Assembly: GCF_932526225.1 (NCBI RefSeq)
Contig: NC_064045.1
Location: 2,829,998 to 2,893,997, forward strand
Length of the DNA: 64,000 nt
Reading direction: 5' to 3'
DNA from: Nematostella vectensis
Taxonomy: Eukaryota; Cnidaria; Anthozoa; Actiniaria; Edwardsiidae
This document shows positions 40,421 to 54,342 of this stretch, piece by piece. Each line of letters starts with the position of its first letter. The first letter of the stretch is position 1. A program made the translations under genes and the position numbers. The notes under the pieces are model-generated. The model searched no databases. It was given only the letters and a program-made list of their open reading frames with translations, and was not told the DNA's origin.

Positions 40421-43400
40421 GGGGGTGGGGTACTCACGAAGGGGACCTAGTGCGTGTGCATGTACGGTAGTGTGGAAGGGGTGGGGTACTCACGAAGGGG
40501 CCCTAGTGCGTGTGTATGTATGTAGTGTGGAAGGAGTGGGGTACTCACGAAGTGGCTCTAGTGCGTGTGTATCTATGTAGTGTAGAAGGGGTGGGGTACT
40601 CACGAAGGGGCCCTAGTGCGTGGGTATCTATGTAGTGTAGAAGGGGTGGGGTACTCACGAAGGGGCCCTAGTGCGTGTGTATGTATGTAGTGTGGAAGGG
40701 GTGGGGTACTCACGAATGGGCTCTAGTGCGTGTGTATCTATGTACTGTGGAAGGGGTGGGGTACTCACGAAGGGGCTCTAGTGCGTGTGTATGTATGTAG
40801 CGTGGAAGGAGTGGGGTACTCACGAAGGGGCCCTAGTGCGTGTGTATGTATGTAGCGTGGAAGGGGTGGGTTACTCACGAAGGGGCCCTAGTGCGTGTGT
40901 ATGTATGTAGTGTGGAAGGGGTGGGGTACTCACGAAAGGGCTCTAGTGCGTGTGTATCCATGTAGTGTAGAAGGGGTGGGGTACTCATGAAGGGGCTCTA
41001 GTGCGTGTGCATGTATGTAGTGTGGAAGGAGTGGGGTACTCACGAAGGGGCTCTAGTGCGTGTGCATGTATGTAGCGTGGAAGGGGTGGGGTACTCACGA
41101 AGGGGCTCTAGTGCGTGTGTATCTATGTAGTGTAGAAGGGGTGGGGTACTCACGAAGGGGCCCTAGTGCGTGTGTATCTATGTAGTGTAGAAGGGGTGGG
41201 GTACTCACGAAGGGGCCCTAGTGCGTGTGTATGTATGTAGTGTGGAAGGGGTGGGGTACTCACGAATGGGCTCTAGTGCGTGTGTATCTATGTACTGTGG
41301 AAGGGGTGGGGTACTCACGAAGGGGCTCTAGTGCGTGTGTATGTATGTAGCGTGGAAGGAGTGGGGTACTCACGAAGGGGCCCTAGTGCGTGTGTATGTA
41401 TGTAGCGTGGAAGGGGTGGGTTACTCACGAAGGGGCCCTAGTGCGTGTGTATGTATGTAGTGTGGAAGGGGTGGGGTACTCACGAAGGGGCTCTAGTGCG
41501 TGTGTATTTATGTAGTGTAGAAGGGGTGGGGTACTCATGAAGGGGCTCTAGTGCGTGTGCATGTATGTAGTGTGGAAGGAGTGGGGTACTCACGAAGGGG
41601 CTCTAGTGCGTGTGCATGTATGTAGTGTGGAAGGAGTGGGGTACTCACGAAGGGGCTCTAGTGCGTGTGTATCTATGTAGCGTGGAAGGGGTGGGGTACT
41701 CACAAAGGGGCTCTAGTGCGTGTGCATGTATGTAGTGTAGAAGGGGTGGGGTACTCACGAAGGGGCCCTAGTGCGTGTGCATCTATGTAGTGTGGAAGGA
41801 GTGGGGTACTCACGAAGGGGCCCTAGTGCGTGTGCATCTATGTAGTGTGGAAGGAGTGGGGTACTCACGAAGGGGCTCTAGTGCATGTGTATCTATGTAG
41901 TGTAGAAGGGGTGGGGTACTCACGAAGGGGCCCTAGTGCGTGTGCATCTATGTAGTGTGGAAGGAGTGGGGTACTCACGAAGGGGCTCTAGTGCGTGTGT
42001 ATCTATGTAGTGTAGAAGGGGTGGGGTACTCACGAAGGGGCTCTAGTGCGTGTGCATGTATGTAGTGTGGAAGGATTGGGGTACTCACGAAGGGGCTCTA
42101 GTGCGTGTGCATGTATGTAGCGTGGAAGGGGTGGGGTACTCACGAAGGGGACCTAGTGCGTGTGTATGTATGTAGTGTGGAAGGGGTGGGGTACTCACGA
42201 AGGGGCCCTAGTGCGTGTGTATGTATGTAGCGTGGAAGGGGTGGGGTACTCACGAAGGGGCTCTAGTGCGTGTGTATGTATGTAGTGTGGAAGGGGTGGG
42301 GTACTCACGAAGGGGACCTAGTGCGTGTGTATCTATGTAGCGTGGAAAGGGTGGGGTACTCACGGAGGGGCTCTAGTGCGTGTGCATGTATGTAGTGTGG
42401 AAGGGGTGGGGTACTCACGAAGGGGACCTAGTGCGTGTGTATCTATGTAGTGTGGAAGGGGTGGGATACTCACGACGGGGCCCTAGTGCGTGTGTATCTA
42501 TGTAGCGTGGAAAGGGTGGGGTACTCACGGAGGGGCTCTAGTGCGTGTATATGTATGTAGCGTGGAAGGGGTGGGGTACTCACGAAGGGACCCTAGTGCG
42601 TGTGTATCTATGTAGTGTGGAAGGAGTGGGGTACTCACGAAGGGGCCCTAGTGCGTGTGTATGTATGTAGTGTGGAAGGAGTGGGGTACTCACGGAGGGG
42701 CTCTAGTGCGTGTGTATGTATGTAGCGTGGAAGGGGTGGGTTACTCACGAAGGGGCCCTAGTGCGTGTGTATGTATGTAATGTGGAAGGAGTGGGGTACT
42801 CACGGAGGGGCTCTAGTGCGTGTGTATGTATGTAGCGTGGAAGGGGTGGGTTACTCACGAAGGGGCCCTAGTGCGTGTGTATGTATGTAGTGTGGAAGGG
42901 GTGGGGTACCCACGAAAGGTCTCTAGTGCGTGTGCATCTATGTAGTGTAGAAGGGGTGGGGTACTCACGAAGGGGCCCTAGTGCGTGTGTATGTATGTAG
43001 CGTGGAAGGGGTGGGGTACTCACGAAGGGGCCCTAGTGCGTGTGTATGTATGTAGTGTGGAAGGAGTGGGGTACTCACGAAGGGGCCCTAGTGCGTGTGT
43101 ATGTATGTAGTGTGGAAAGGGTGGGGTACTCACGAAGGGGCTCTAGTGCCTGTGTATCTATGTAGTGTAGAAGGGGTGGGGTACTCACGAAGGGGCCCTA
43201 GTGCGTGTGTATGTATGTAGCGTGGAAGGGGTGGGTTACTCACGAAGGGGCCCTAGTGCGTGTGTATGTATGTAGTGTGGAAGGGGTGGGGTACTCACGA
43301 AGGGGCTCTAGTGCGTGTGTATCTATGTAGTGTAGAAGGGGTGGGGTACTCACGAAGGGGCCCTAGTGCGTGTGTATGTATGTAGCGTGGAAGGGGTGGG

Positions 43401-46400
43401 GTACTCACGAAGGGGCTCTAGTGCGTGTGTATCTATGCAGTGTGGAAGGGGTGGGGTACTCACGAAGGGGACCTAGTGCGTGTGTATCTATGTAGTGTGA
43501 AAGGGGTGGGGTACTCACGAAGGGGCTCTAGTGCGTGTGTATCTATGTAGCGTGGAAAGGGTGGGGTACTCACGAAGGAGCCCTAGAGCGTGTGTATGTA
43601 TGTAGCGTGGAAGGGGTGGGGTACTCACGAAGGGGCTCTAGTGCGTGTGTATCTATGTAGTGTGGAAGGGGTGGGGTACTCACGAAGGGGCCCTAGTGCG
43701 TGTGTATGCATGGTAGTGTGGAAGGGGTGGGGTACTCACGAAGAAGCTCTAGTGCGTGTGTATCTATGTAGTGTGGAAGGGGTGGGGTACTCACGAAGGG
43801 GCTCTAGTGCGTGTGTATGTATGGTAGTGTGGAAGGGGTGGGGTACTCACGAAGGGGCTCTAGTGCGTGTGTATGTATGTAACGTGGAAAGGGGTGGGGT
43901 ACTCACGAAGGGGCCCTAGTGCGTGTGTATCTATGTAGCGTGGAAAGGGTGGGGTACTCACGAAGAAGCTCTAGTGCGTGTGTATCTATGTAGTGTGGAA
44001 GGGGTAAGGTACTCACGAAGGAGCCCTAGTGCGTGTGTATGTATGTAGCGTGGAAGGGGTGGGGTACTCACGAAGGGGCTCTAGTGCGTGTGTATCTATG
44101 TAGTGTCGAAGGGGTGGGGTACTCACGAAGAAGCTCTAGTGCGTGTGTATCTATGTAGTGTGGAAGGGGTGGGGTACTCACGAAGGGGCTCTAGTGCATG
44201 TGTATGTATGGTAGTGTGGAAGGGGTGGGGTACTCACGAAGGGGCTCTAGTGCGTGTGTATGTATGTAACGTGGAAAGGGTGGGGTACCCACGAAGGGGC
44301 TCTAGTGCGTGTGTATCTATGTAGCGTGGAAGGGGTGGGGTACTCATGAAGGGGCTCTAGTGCGTGTGTATCTATGTAGTGTGGAAGGGGTGGGGTACTC
44401 ACGAAGGGGCTCTAGTGCGTGTGTATCTATGTAGTGTAGAAGGGGTGGGGTACTCACGAAGGGGCCCTAGTGCGTGTGTATCTATGTAGTGTAGAAGGGG
44501 TGGGGTACTCACGAAGGGGCTCTAGTGCATGTGTATCTATGTAGTGTGGAAGGAGTGGGGTACTCACGAAGGGGCTCTAGTGCGTGTGCATGTATGTAGT
44601 GTGGAAGGAGTGGGGTACTCACGAAGGGGCTCTAGTGCGTGTGTATCTATGTAGCGTGGAAGGGGTGGGGTACTCACAAAGTGGCTCTAGTGCGTGTGCA
44701 TGTATGTAGTGTAGAAGGGGTGGGGTACTCACGAAGGGGCCCTAGTGCGTGTGCATCTATGTAGTGTGGAAGGAGTGGGGTACTCACGAAGGGGCTCTAG
44801 TGCGTGTGTATCTATGTAGTGTAGAAGGGGTGGAGTACTCACGAAGGGGCCCTAGTGCGTGTGCATCTATGAAGTGTGGAAGGAGTGGGGTACTCACAAA
44901 GGGGCTCTAGTGCATGTGTATCTATGTAGTGTAGAAGGGGTGGGGTACTCACGAAGGGGCCCTAGTGCGTGTGCATCTATGTAGTGTGGAAGGAGTGGGG
45001 TACTCACTAAGGGGCTCTAGTGCGTGTGTATCTATGTAGTGTAGAAGGGGTGGGGTACTCACGAAGGGGCTCTAGTGCGTGTGCATGTATGTAGTGTGGA
45101 AGGAGTGGGGTACTCACGAAGGGGCTCTAGTGCGTGTGCATGTATGTAGCGTGGAAGGGGTGGGGTACTCACGAAGGGGACCTAGTGCGTGTGTATGTAT
45201 GTAGTGTGGAAGGGGTTGGGTACTCACGAAGGGGCCCTAATGCGTGTGTATGTATGTAGCGTGGAAGGGGTGGGGTACTCACGAAGGGGCTCTAGTGCGT
45301 GTGTATGTATGTAGTGTGGAAGGGGTGGGGTACTCACGAAGGGGCTCTAGTGCGTGTGTATGTATGTAGTGTGGAAGGGGTGGGGTACTCACGGAGGGGC
45401 CCCAGTGCGTGTGTATGTATGTAGTGTGGAAGGGGTGGGGTACTCACGAAGGGGACCTAGTGCGTGTGTATCTATGTAGTGTGGAAGGGGTGGGATACTC
45501 ACGACGGGGCCCTAGTGCGTGTGTATCTATGTAGCGTGGAAAGGGTGGGGTACTCACGGAGGGGCTCTAGTGCGTGTATATGTATGTAGCGTGGAAGGAG
45601 TGGGGTACTCACGAAGGGACCCTAGTGCGTGTGTATCTATGTAGTGTGGAAGGGTCGGGGTACTCACGGAGGGGCTCTAGTGCGTGTGTATGTATGTAGC
45701 GTGGAAGGGGTGGTTTACTCACGAAGGGGCCCTAGTGCGTGTGTATGTATGTAGTGTGGAAGGGGTGGGGTACTCACGAAGGGGCCCTAGTGCGTGTGTA
45801 TGTATGTAGTGTGGAAGGGGTGGGGTACTCACGAAGAAGCTCTAGTGCGTGTGTATCTATGTAGTGTAGAAGGGGTGGGGTACTCACGAAGGGGCCCTAG
45901 TGCGTGTGTATGTATGTAGCGTGGAAGGGGTGGGTTACTCACGAAGGGGCCCTAGTGCGTGTGTATGTATGTAGTGTGGAAGGGGTGGGGTACTCACGAA
46001 GGGGCTCTAGTGCGTGTGTATCTATGTAGTGTAGAAGGGGTGGGTTACTCACGAAGGGGCCCTAGTGCGTGTGTATGTATGTAGCGTGGAAGGGGTGGGG
46101 TACTCACGAAGGGGCTCTAGTGCGTGTGTATCTATATAGTGTGAAAGGGGTGGGGTACTAACGAAGGGGCCCTAGTGCGTGTGTATCTATGTAGCGTGGA
46201 AAGGGTGGGGTACTCACGAAGAAGCTCTAGTGCGTGTGTATCTATGTAGTGTGGAAGGGGTGGGGTACTCACGAAGGAGCCCTAGTGCGTGTGTATGTAT
46301 GTAGCGTGGAAGGGGTGGGGTACTCACGAAGGGGCTCTAGTGCGTGTGTATCTATGTAGTGTGGAAGGGGTGGGGTACTCACGAAGGGGCCCTAGTGCGT

Positions 46401-49400
46401 GTGTATGTATGGTAGTGTGGAAGGGGTGGGGTACTCACGAAGAAGCTCTAGTGCGTGTGTATCTATGTAGTGTGGAAGGGGTGGGGTACTCACGAAGGGG
46501 CTCTAGTGCGTGTGTATGTATGGTAGTGTGGAAGGGGTGGGGTACTCACGAAGGGGCTCTAGTGCGTGTGTATGTATGTAACGTGGAAAGGGGTGGGGTA
46601 CTCACGAAGGGGCCCTAGTGCGTGTGTATCTATGTAACGTGGAAAGGGTGGGGTACTCACGAAGAAGCTCTAGTGCGTGTGTATGTATGGTAGTGTGGAA
46701 GGGGTGGGGTACTCACGAAGAAGCTCTAGTGCGTGTGTATCTATGTAGTGTGGAAGGGGTGGGGTACTCACGAAGGAGCCCTAGTGCGTGTGTATGTATG
46801 TAGCGTGGAAGGGGTGGGGTACTCACGAAGGGGCTCTAGTGCGTGTGTATCTATGTAGTGTGGAAGGGGTGGGGTACTCACGAAGGGGCCCTAGTGCGTG
46901 TGTATGTATGGTAGTGTGGAAGGGGTGGGGTACTCACGATGAAGCTCTAGTGCCTGTGTATCTATGTAGTGTGGAAGGGGTGGGGTACTCACGAAGGGGC
47001 TCTAGTGCGTGTGTATGTATGTAACGTGGAAAGGGTGGGGTACTCACGAAGGGGCTCTAGTGCGTGTGTATGTATGGTAGTGTGGAAGGGGTGGGGTACT
47101 CACGAAGGGGCTCTAGTGCGTGTGTATGTATGTAACGTGGAAAGGGTGGGGTACCCACGAAGGGGCTCTAGTGCGTGTGTATCTATGTAGTGTGGAAGGG
47201 GTGGGGTACTCACGAAGGGGCTCTAGTGCGTGTGTATCTATGTAGCGTGGAAGGGGTGGGGTACTCATGAAGGGGCTCTAGTGCGTGTGTATCTATGTAG
47301 TGTGGAAGGGTTGGGGTACTCACGAAGGGGCTCTAGTGCGTGTGTATCTATGTAGTGTAGAAGGGGTGGGGTACTCACGAAGGGGCTCTAGTGCATGTGT
47401 ATCTATGTAGTGTGGAAGGAGTGGGGTACTCACGAAGGGGCTCTAGTGCGTGTGCATGTATGTAGTGTGGAAGGAGTGGGGTACTCACGAAGGGGCTCTA
47501 GTGCATGTGTATCTATGTAGTGTAGAAGGGGTGGGGTACTCACGAAGGGGCCCTAGTGCGTGTGCATCTATGTAGTGTGGAAGGGGTGGGGTACTCACGA
47601 AGGGGCTCTAGTGCATGTGTATCTATGTAGTGTAGAAGGGGTGGGGTACTCACGAAGGGGCTCTAGTGCGTGTGCATGTATGTAGTGTGGAAGGAGTGGG
47701 GTACTCACGAAGGGGCTCTAGTGCGTGTGTATCTATGTAGTATGGAAGGAGTGGGGTACTCACGAAGGGGCTCTAGTGCGTATGTATGTAGCGTGGAAGG
47801 GGTGGGGTACTCACGAAGGGGCTCTAGTGCGTGTGTATGTATGGTAGTGTGGAAGGGGTGGGGTACTCACGAAGGGGCTCTAGTGCGTGTGTATGTATGT
47901 AACGTGGAAAGGGTGGGGTACCCACGAAGGGGCTCTAGTGCGTGTGTATCTATGTAGTGTGGAAGGGGTGGGGTACTCACGAAGGGGCCCTAGTGCGTGT
48001 GTATGTATGTAGTGTGGAAGGGGTGGGGTACTCACGAAGGGGCTCTAGTGCGTGTGTATGTATGTAACGTGGAAAGGGTGGGGTACCCACGAAGGGGCTC
48101 TAGTGCGTGTGTATCTATGTAGTGTGGAAGGGGTGGGGTACTCACGAAGGGGCTCTAGTGCGTGTGTATCTATGTAGCGTGGAAGGGGTGGGGTACTCAT
48201 GAAGGGGCTCTAGTGCGTGTGTATCTATGTAGTGTGGAAGGGGTGGGGTACTCACGAAGGGGCCCTAGTGCGTGTGTATCTATGTAGTGTAGAAGGGGTG
48301 GGGTACTCACGAAGGGGCTCTAGTGCATGTGTATCTATGTAGTGTGGAAGGAGTGGGGTACTCACGAAGGGGCTCTAGTGCGTGTGCATGTATGTAGTGT
48401 GGAAGGAGTGGGGTACTCACGAAGGGGCTCTAGTGCGTGTGTATCTATGTAGCGTGGAAGGGGTGGGGTACTCACAAAGGGGCTCTAGTGCGTGTGCATG
48501 TATGTAGTGTAGAAAGTGTGGGGTACTCACGAAGGGGCCCTAGTGCGTGTGCATGTATGTAGTGTGGAAGGAGTGGGGTACTCACGAAGGGGCTCTAGTG
48601 CATGTGTATCTATGTAGTGTAGAAGGGGTGGGGTACTCACGAAGGGGCCCTAGTGCGTGTGCATCTATGTAGTGTGGAAGGGGTGGGGTACTCACGAAGG
48701 GGCTCTAGTGCATGTGTATCTATGTAGTGTAGAAGGGGTGGGGTACTCACGAAGGGGCTCTAGTGCGTGTGTATCTATGTAGTGTAGAAGGGGTGGGGTA
48801 CTCACGAAGGGGCTCTAGTGCGTGTGTATGTATGTAGCGTGGAAGGGGTGGGGTACTCACGAAGGGGCCCTAGTGCGTGTGTATGTATGTAGTGTGGAAG
48901 GGGTGGGGTACTCACGAAGGGGCCCTAGTGCGTGTGTATGTATGTAGTGTGGAAGGGTCGGGTTACTCATGAAGGGGCTCTAGTGCGTGTGTATGTATGT
49001 AGCGTGGAAGGGGTGGGGTACTCACGAAGGGGCTCTAGTGCGTGTGTATCTATGTAGCGTGGAAGGGGTGGGGTATTCACGAAGGGGCTCTAGTGCGTGT
49101 GTATGTATGTAGTGTGGAAGGGGTGGGGTACTCACGAAGGGGCTCTAGTGCGTGTGTATGTATGTAGCGTGGAAGGGGTGGGGTACTCACGAAGGGGGCC
49201 CTAGTGCGTGTGTATGTATGTAGTGTGGAAGGGGTGGGGTACTCACGAAGGGGCTCTCGTGCGTGTGTATGTATATAGTGTGCTGGGGGTGGGGTACTCA
49301 CGAAGGGGCCCTAGTGCGTGTGTATCTATGTATTGTGGAAGGTGTGGGCTACTCACGAAGGGGATCTCGTGCGTATGTATGTATATAGTGTGCTGGGGGT

Positions 49401-49518
49401 GGGGTACTCACCAAGGGGCCCTAGTGCGTGTGCATGTATGGTAGCGTGGAAGGGGTGGGGTACTCACGAAGGGGCCCTAGTGCGTGTGTATCTATGTAGT
49501 GTGGAAGGGGTGGGGCTC
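40421..49518. repeat. 9.1-kb satellite array of 55-bp units
   Basis: About 165 head-to-tail units of 55 bp (GTGTGGAAGGGGTGGGGTAC, TCACGAAGGGGCTCTAGTGC, GTGTGTATCTATGTA), with recurring variants (TCTA/CCCTA, ATCT/ATGT, GTGG/GTAG, CGTGG). Higher-order copies are visible at an offset of 550 bp (for example 40801 and 41351), and at about 2.7 and 3.0 kb (43590-43919 repeats at 46289-46618; the rare GGGATACTCACGACGG variant occurs at 42464 and 45490). Frames up to 109 codons are artefacts. Units diverge at the right end from 49260. Confidence 0.98.
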
Positions 49519-50601
49519 ATACTATAACAGACAGTAGACGGTAGCATAACGGTTCCCAGGATTGTTATTTATTAGCCTCGAGTAAAACGCACTTTATAAC
49601 AATGTGTTTCCTCCCTGTAATCTATTGTTTATCACTTTCTTTTTACATGTTTGTACAACTAAAATCTGACTCATTAAACTACACGTGACCTTAGGCTTAA
49701 ACACTTCTTTCAACGCGTCAAATGCGATTGTGGTCGCGCTTATTGATTATTTGAATCAGTCAGAAGTCATGTTCATCAAGAATAAATACAATTTGCACGG
49801 AATCAGCTTTCTCCCCCCGGCAACTGGTCAGGTCATGTTTCATCTATCGATCCAAACAAATTTTTTAAGTTTTGGATTTATAACTTAAATAACGTATGCA
49901 TAGTAAATCTAAAACAGAAAGGATTCGCGCTTTTTCTTCAACATGACCATCGGCAGTTGCTATATTGGTATGAAGTCGATAGTTTTATTTCTGAAGAAAG
50001 TATGTATTTTGTTTTAAAGGAAATAATTTGTTGAGGTTTCTCTTACTCAGTTGTTATATCGGCTTGTACAAACATCGAATATCACTCAAAAGGTTTCAGC
50101 GATATGATCAGCCATACACAAGAATCGCTTATTTAGCTCCCTTATCTGAATATGGCCACTAAGCTAACTAAGGGATACTTGCTGCTTTGGCAATCAGATA
50201 TGCGCGTGGCCTGGGAATGAGCATGAGTGACACGTAGATCAATAGATCTCAAAATCTATGGATATGCTAAGTTGATGAGGCGTTTTGTTATAAGCATTAA
50301 AGCTTGTCGATCCGACTTGCGTGACCCGTGGTTTCGTGGGCTATGAAAACCTATGCAAATGAGATGTTCATCTTAGTACTGAATCAAATCCGCTTGATCA
50401 CGGTAGATTCAATCTAACTAAAATAGCTCAGTTCTTTTTGTAAGAGTGAGAAGAAAATGTCATATTTTTTAAAACGAGGAATGCGTGACCTGTCACGCAG
50501 GTCGGATCTATGGACTTTAACTACGATCACTGCATGTGTCACGCAGGCTTTCATGTCACGCACTCGTTCCATGTCGGGGGACCTTTCTAAGCTGTTACAC
50601 T
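49519..50601. other. 3' flank of gene B
   Basis: No gene was recognised. Positions 50322-50440 match 57165-57282 in the same orientation (GTGGTTTCGTRGGCTAT, then TCCGCTTGA, then AGCTC.ATTCTTTTT), so this is a dispersed repeat. No AATAAA for gene B is obvious close to the stop. Confidence 0.45.
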
Positions 50602-51347
50602 TCATATCTTTGAGGTTTTCATGTGTTTCCCTGACTGATGCTTGTGTATCTTCTCGGGAAAAAGTTCGCTGTACAGCAAATCAGTTCTCTCGACCAGCTT
50701 CTCAAGCCTATTCTCCAACTCCGACACCTGATCTGGGCAGAACGTGTTGGAGTTGAGAGAAAACAGCGAGTTACTAAACGCCGTGACGGCCCTGATTTTC
50801 GAGGACGCCACATCCCACAAGACCCGTCGCTCTGATCTTCGCGGCCTCTTGACCTTTCCGATTCCGGCCCAAAGCTTGAACCGGTCAAGAATAAAGTCCA
50901 CGATCTCATGCTCATTCGACTGCTTGTCCAGATCTCGCCGTACCACATGAAAAGAATCGATGATGATGGACAAAAACATGTTGATGAGCACCATGGAGAC
51001 AAGGAACATGAAGGTGAAGAAAACAAGTGGACCAAGGATCCGATTCACCTCGTACATCCCGAGGAACGACGCCTTTCCGAGCATCAGGCTTAACAGGGAC
51101 GTAAACGACTTCGGAGCGCTTCGGTACTCTTGCATAGCCGTGCCGAACACAACGGTGGAGATGAGGGTAAAGGCGAGGAAGATGATGCCGAACAGAACGC
51201 CGAACATCGCGAGTGGGAAGGCAGCGTGCTTGAGGGTGGAGGAGAGGAGAGACATTCTCTTGTTGAATCGCAGCAGCTTGTTGAGTTTGATGGTGGTGAA
51301 CATAACGAGGATAGCCAGGGTAAAGGTGTACATCTCGTCCCAGTAAC
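50602..51347 (-). CDS. Gene B exon 14: channel helices and coiled coil
   Basis: The acceptor is cacttcag|GTTACTGG (phase 1). It encodes YWDEMYTFTLAILVMFTTIK, the S4-S6-like helices with pore segment SLLSLMLGKASFLGMYEV, VLINMFLSIIIDSFHVV at the last helix, EIVDFILDRFKLWAG, and a heptad-like coiled coil before the TGA. This C-terminal coiled coil matches the known polycystin-1/TRPP pairing element. Gene A has an acidic tail there instead. Confidence 0.95.
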
Positions 51348-54308
51348 CTGAAGTGTTATAAAGTCGAGAAAGTTATTGAGAATTTGTATGTTGGGCATAA
51401 TGGGGTTAAGCTGGGTATTAGAGTTATAAACGATGATAAAATACCAATTTATAAACAGTGCTAGATTTATAAAATCTAATAAAAAACATTTTAAACATAT
51501 CAAGGATTGTAGTGATTAAAGCAACAAAGAATAACCCACGATGATAGTAACAGGTATTTCTATTTTTCTGAAAGTTCTACCCTGTAAATAATATGATGTT
51601 TTACTAGAGTGGTTTTCAAAATCCCGTGCTACAAAATGTAAATGTTAAAGTTAATAGTCTAGCCAGAACAAAAGAGAAAAACGATATTACAGTGTATTAG
51701 TAATAAATATATTAAAAAGTATTTCACGGGTTTTTGAAAACAACTTCATACAGCTACGCCGCTACGCGCGCTCTCATTGGTTAAAACGCAGGACGCGTAC
51801 ATCCCCTTACCGTGAGCTCGATTGTCGAATGTTTACGCTACCTTTGTGTCATCCGTAATGGTGGCATTCTCTAAGGGTCAGTGAACACCAACCCCTATTT
51901 CCCACTTCCGCCCCCCTCCCTCTCAGGGTTTATAGCCCTACCCCTCCCCCTTCAGGCTTCAAAGCCCTACCCGCCACAAACCTGCAAGTTGGAAGCTCAT
52001 AAACTGGAACGGCGCATTCCTCGACTTCGTCACGACGTCTTTAATAGTGAGCATCCTGTAGATGTACAACGCAATCGCGATAAGCGCCGACACATTAATG
52101 ACGAACTCCACAACGTTCCAGAACTCCTTGAAGTGGTTCCATCCTTGCTTCACCAATAACTTCAGCTCTTTGTACGAGAAGAAGAGAATAAACAGTACAA
52201 AGACGCCCTCTAGCGTGAGCACGAAGTACATGATGTCCTTGGTGAAGTTGTAGAGTCTCGCAGTCTGGATGCTGACGAAGGGGACCACGCCCCCGGTGGC
52301 TGGAAACTCGGCCGCGAGGGTGACGATTGAGAAGAGGTTGGTCTGCGCGTTGTAGGTCGTGAATTCGGTGATGATCACGCGCGATTTGCGGTCAAGCCAA
52401 AGTTTCTCCTCGAGATTTTTCAGATTCTTCATGTTGTCCATCCCAGGCTCAAGAACAAACACGTAGCTACAACGACAATATAATGGTAACAAGCACGTTG
52501 CTACAACGACAATATAATGGTAACAAGCACGTAGCTACAACGACAATATAATGGTAACAAGCACGTAGTTACAACGACAATATGATGGTAACAAGCACGT
52601 AGTTACAACGACAATATAATGGTAACAAGCATGTAGCTACAACGACAATATAATGGTAACAAGCACGTAGCTACAACGACAATATAATGGTAACAAGCAC
52701 GTAGCTACAATGACAGTATGATGCTAACAAGCACGTAGCTACAACGACAATATAATGGTAACAAGCACGTTGCTACAACGACAATATGATGGTAACAAGC
52801 ACATAGCTACAACGACAATATAATGGTAACAAGCACGTAGTTACTACGACAATATGATGGTAACAAGCACGTAGTTACAACGACAATATGATGGTAACAA
52901 GCACGTAGCTACAACGATAATATAATGGTAACAAGCACGTAGCTACAACGACAATATAATGGTGTAACAAGCAAGTAGCTACAACGACAATATAATGGTA
53001 AAATTATTTGACACTGTTTTTTTTTCTATTTTCCATATCAATTTTAACTCAATTATTATTGCATATTTGCATGATTTCTCAAACTTTGAAAACCCTCCCT
53101 CGCAGGGTATATTCACCAAGAGGCGGTGAGTGTATATTTACCGGTGAGTACCGGACTCTGGCGTGAATCACGCATGTTTTCTTACCCTCCTCCGGAGTAT
53201 GAAGACACGTTCGCCCAAACAGGGTACCCGTCGAGTTGTGCGCCGCTCTGGTGTCTCCATGACACGTCCTTGCGTGACACGGGCTTAGTGTATTTCGTGA
53301 CGTTAGACCACCCCGGTAAGTAGTCGTTCTCGTCGTCATCCCCGATGCTGTATTCTCCAAAACAGTCTTGCGTGACAAACGTGATGTCTTTGGGGACTGC
53401 GCAAGTTCCTAGAGGGAGGTAATGGGACAAGACAAAAGATCATTTTTACAGAAAAGTATTTTTCCGTCTCGAGGGACGACACAGTACCGTAATGACATGA
53501 ATAAATGAAATCATAATGGCATCAATAAATCGATTTTCCAAAAAAAAAAAAGACTATCAAGAACTTTTTTCACTAAAGAGAAGAGAACCATTTTTCACTA
53601 AATCAATTCCATTAGAAGATAGTTTGGTATCGCGAGAACAAAATCTCGTCAGGGCTTTCTTCGCGAAATAAAGTGCCCGCGAATAACAACTACCAATATG
53701 GTACAAGAGAACACAAAAATGTTGAAGTTATAATAGAAAAGAAAAAAACAGTTAAAACATGTTTAAAATCAGGCGTGACATAATCCAATCTGTCTTTTTC
53801 TTCTTTCCTCTACTTTTATGTAGATCATGCCAGCCCAGTCACGTGTCTCCCCTGACTTCATGACCACTCCTACCCCAAGACACGAACACCTCCCGCCATC
53901 ACCAACACCCACTCCACCCTCAAGGCTAACCTGTCTTGACGCGTATCAGCCTGAGTCTCGCCCCGCCCACCATCTGACTATTGTGATCGGCCAGGAAGCC
54001 ATTATGCGGTATTTCCTTGCCGTTGTACCATTTGCTTGGGAACAGATTCGGAAGGAGATCTTTTTTAGCCCACTTCCAAAAGCCAGCATCTGTCTGAATC
54101 TGCAACAGGCATAATAACAACAAGTATAACAACAAAAACAATAACAGGTACATTAACAACACGTATAACAACAAAAACAACAACAACAACAACAGGTATA
54201 ATAACAGCAACAACAGGTATAACAACAACAAGTATAACAAAAACAATAACAACAACAGGTATAACAACAAAAATGATAAAAAAAAACACGGATAACAACA
54301 TGTATAAG

Positions 54309-54342
<34 letters not shown>

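Noticed and set aside
43590-47957. Frames of 60-109 codons with WKGWGTHEGALVRVY repeats
   Set aside because: They are translations of the 55-bp satellite, with no initiation context, splice sites or composition typical of a gene.
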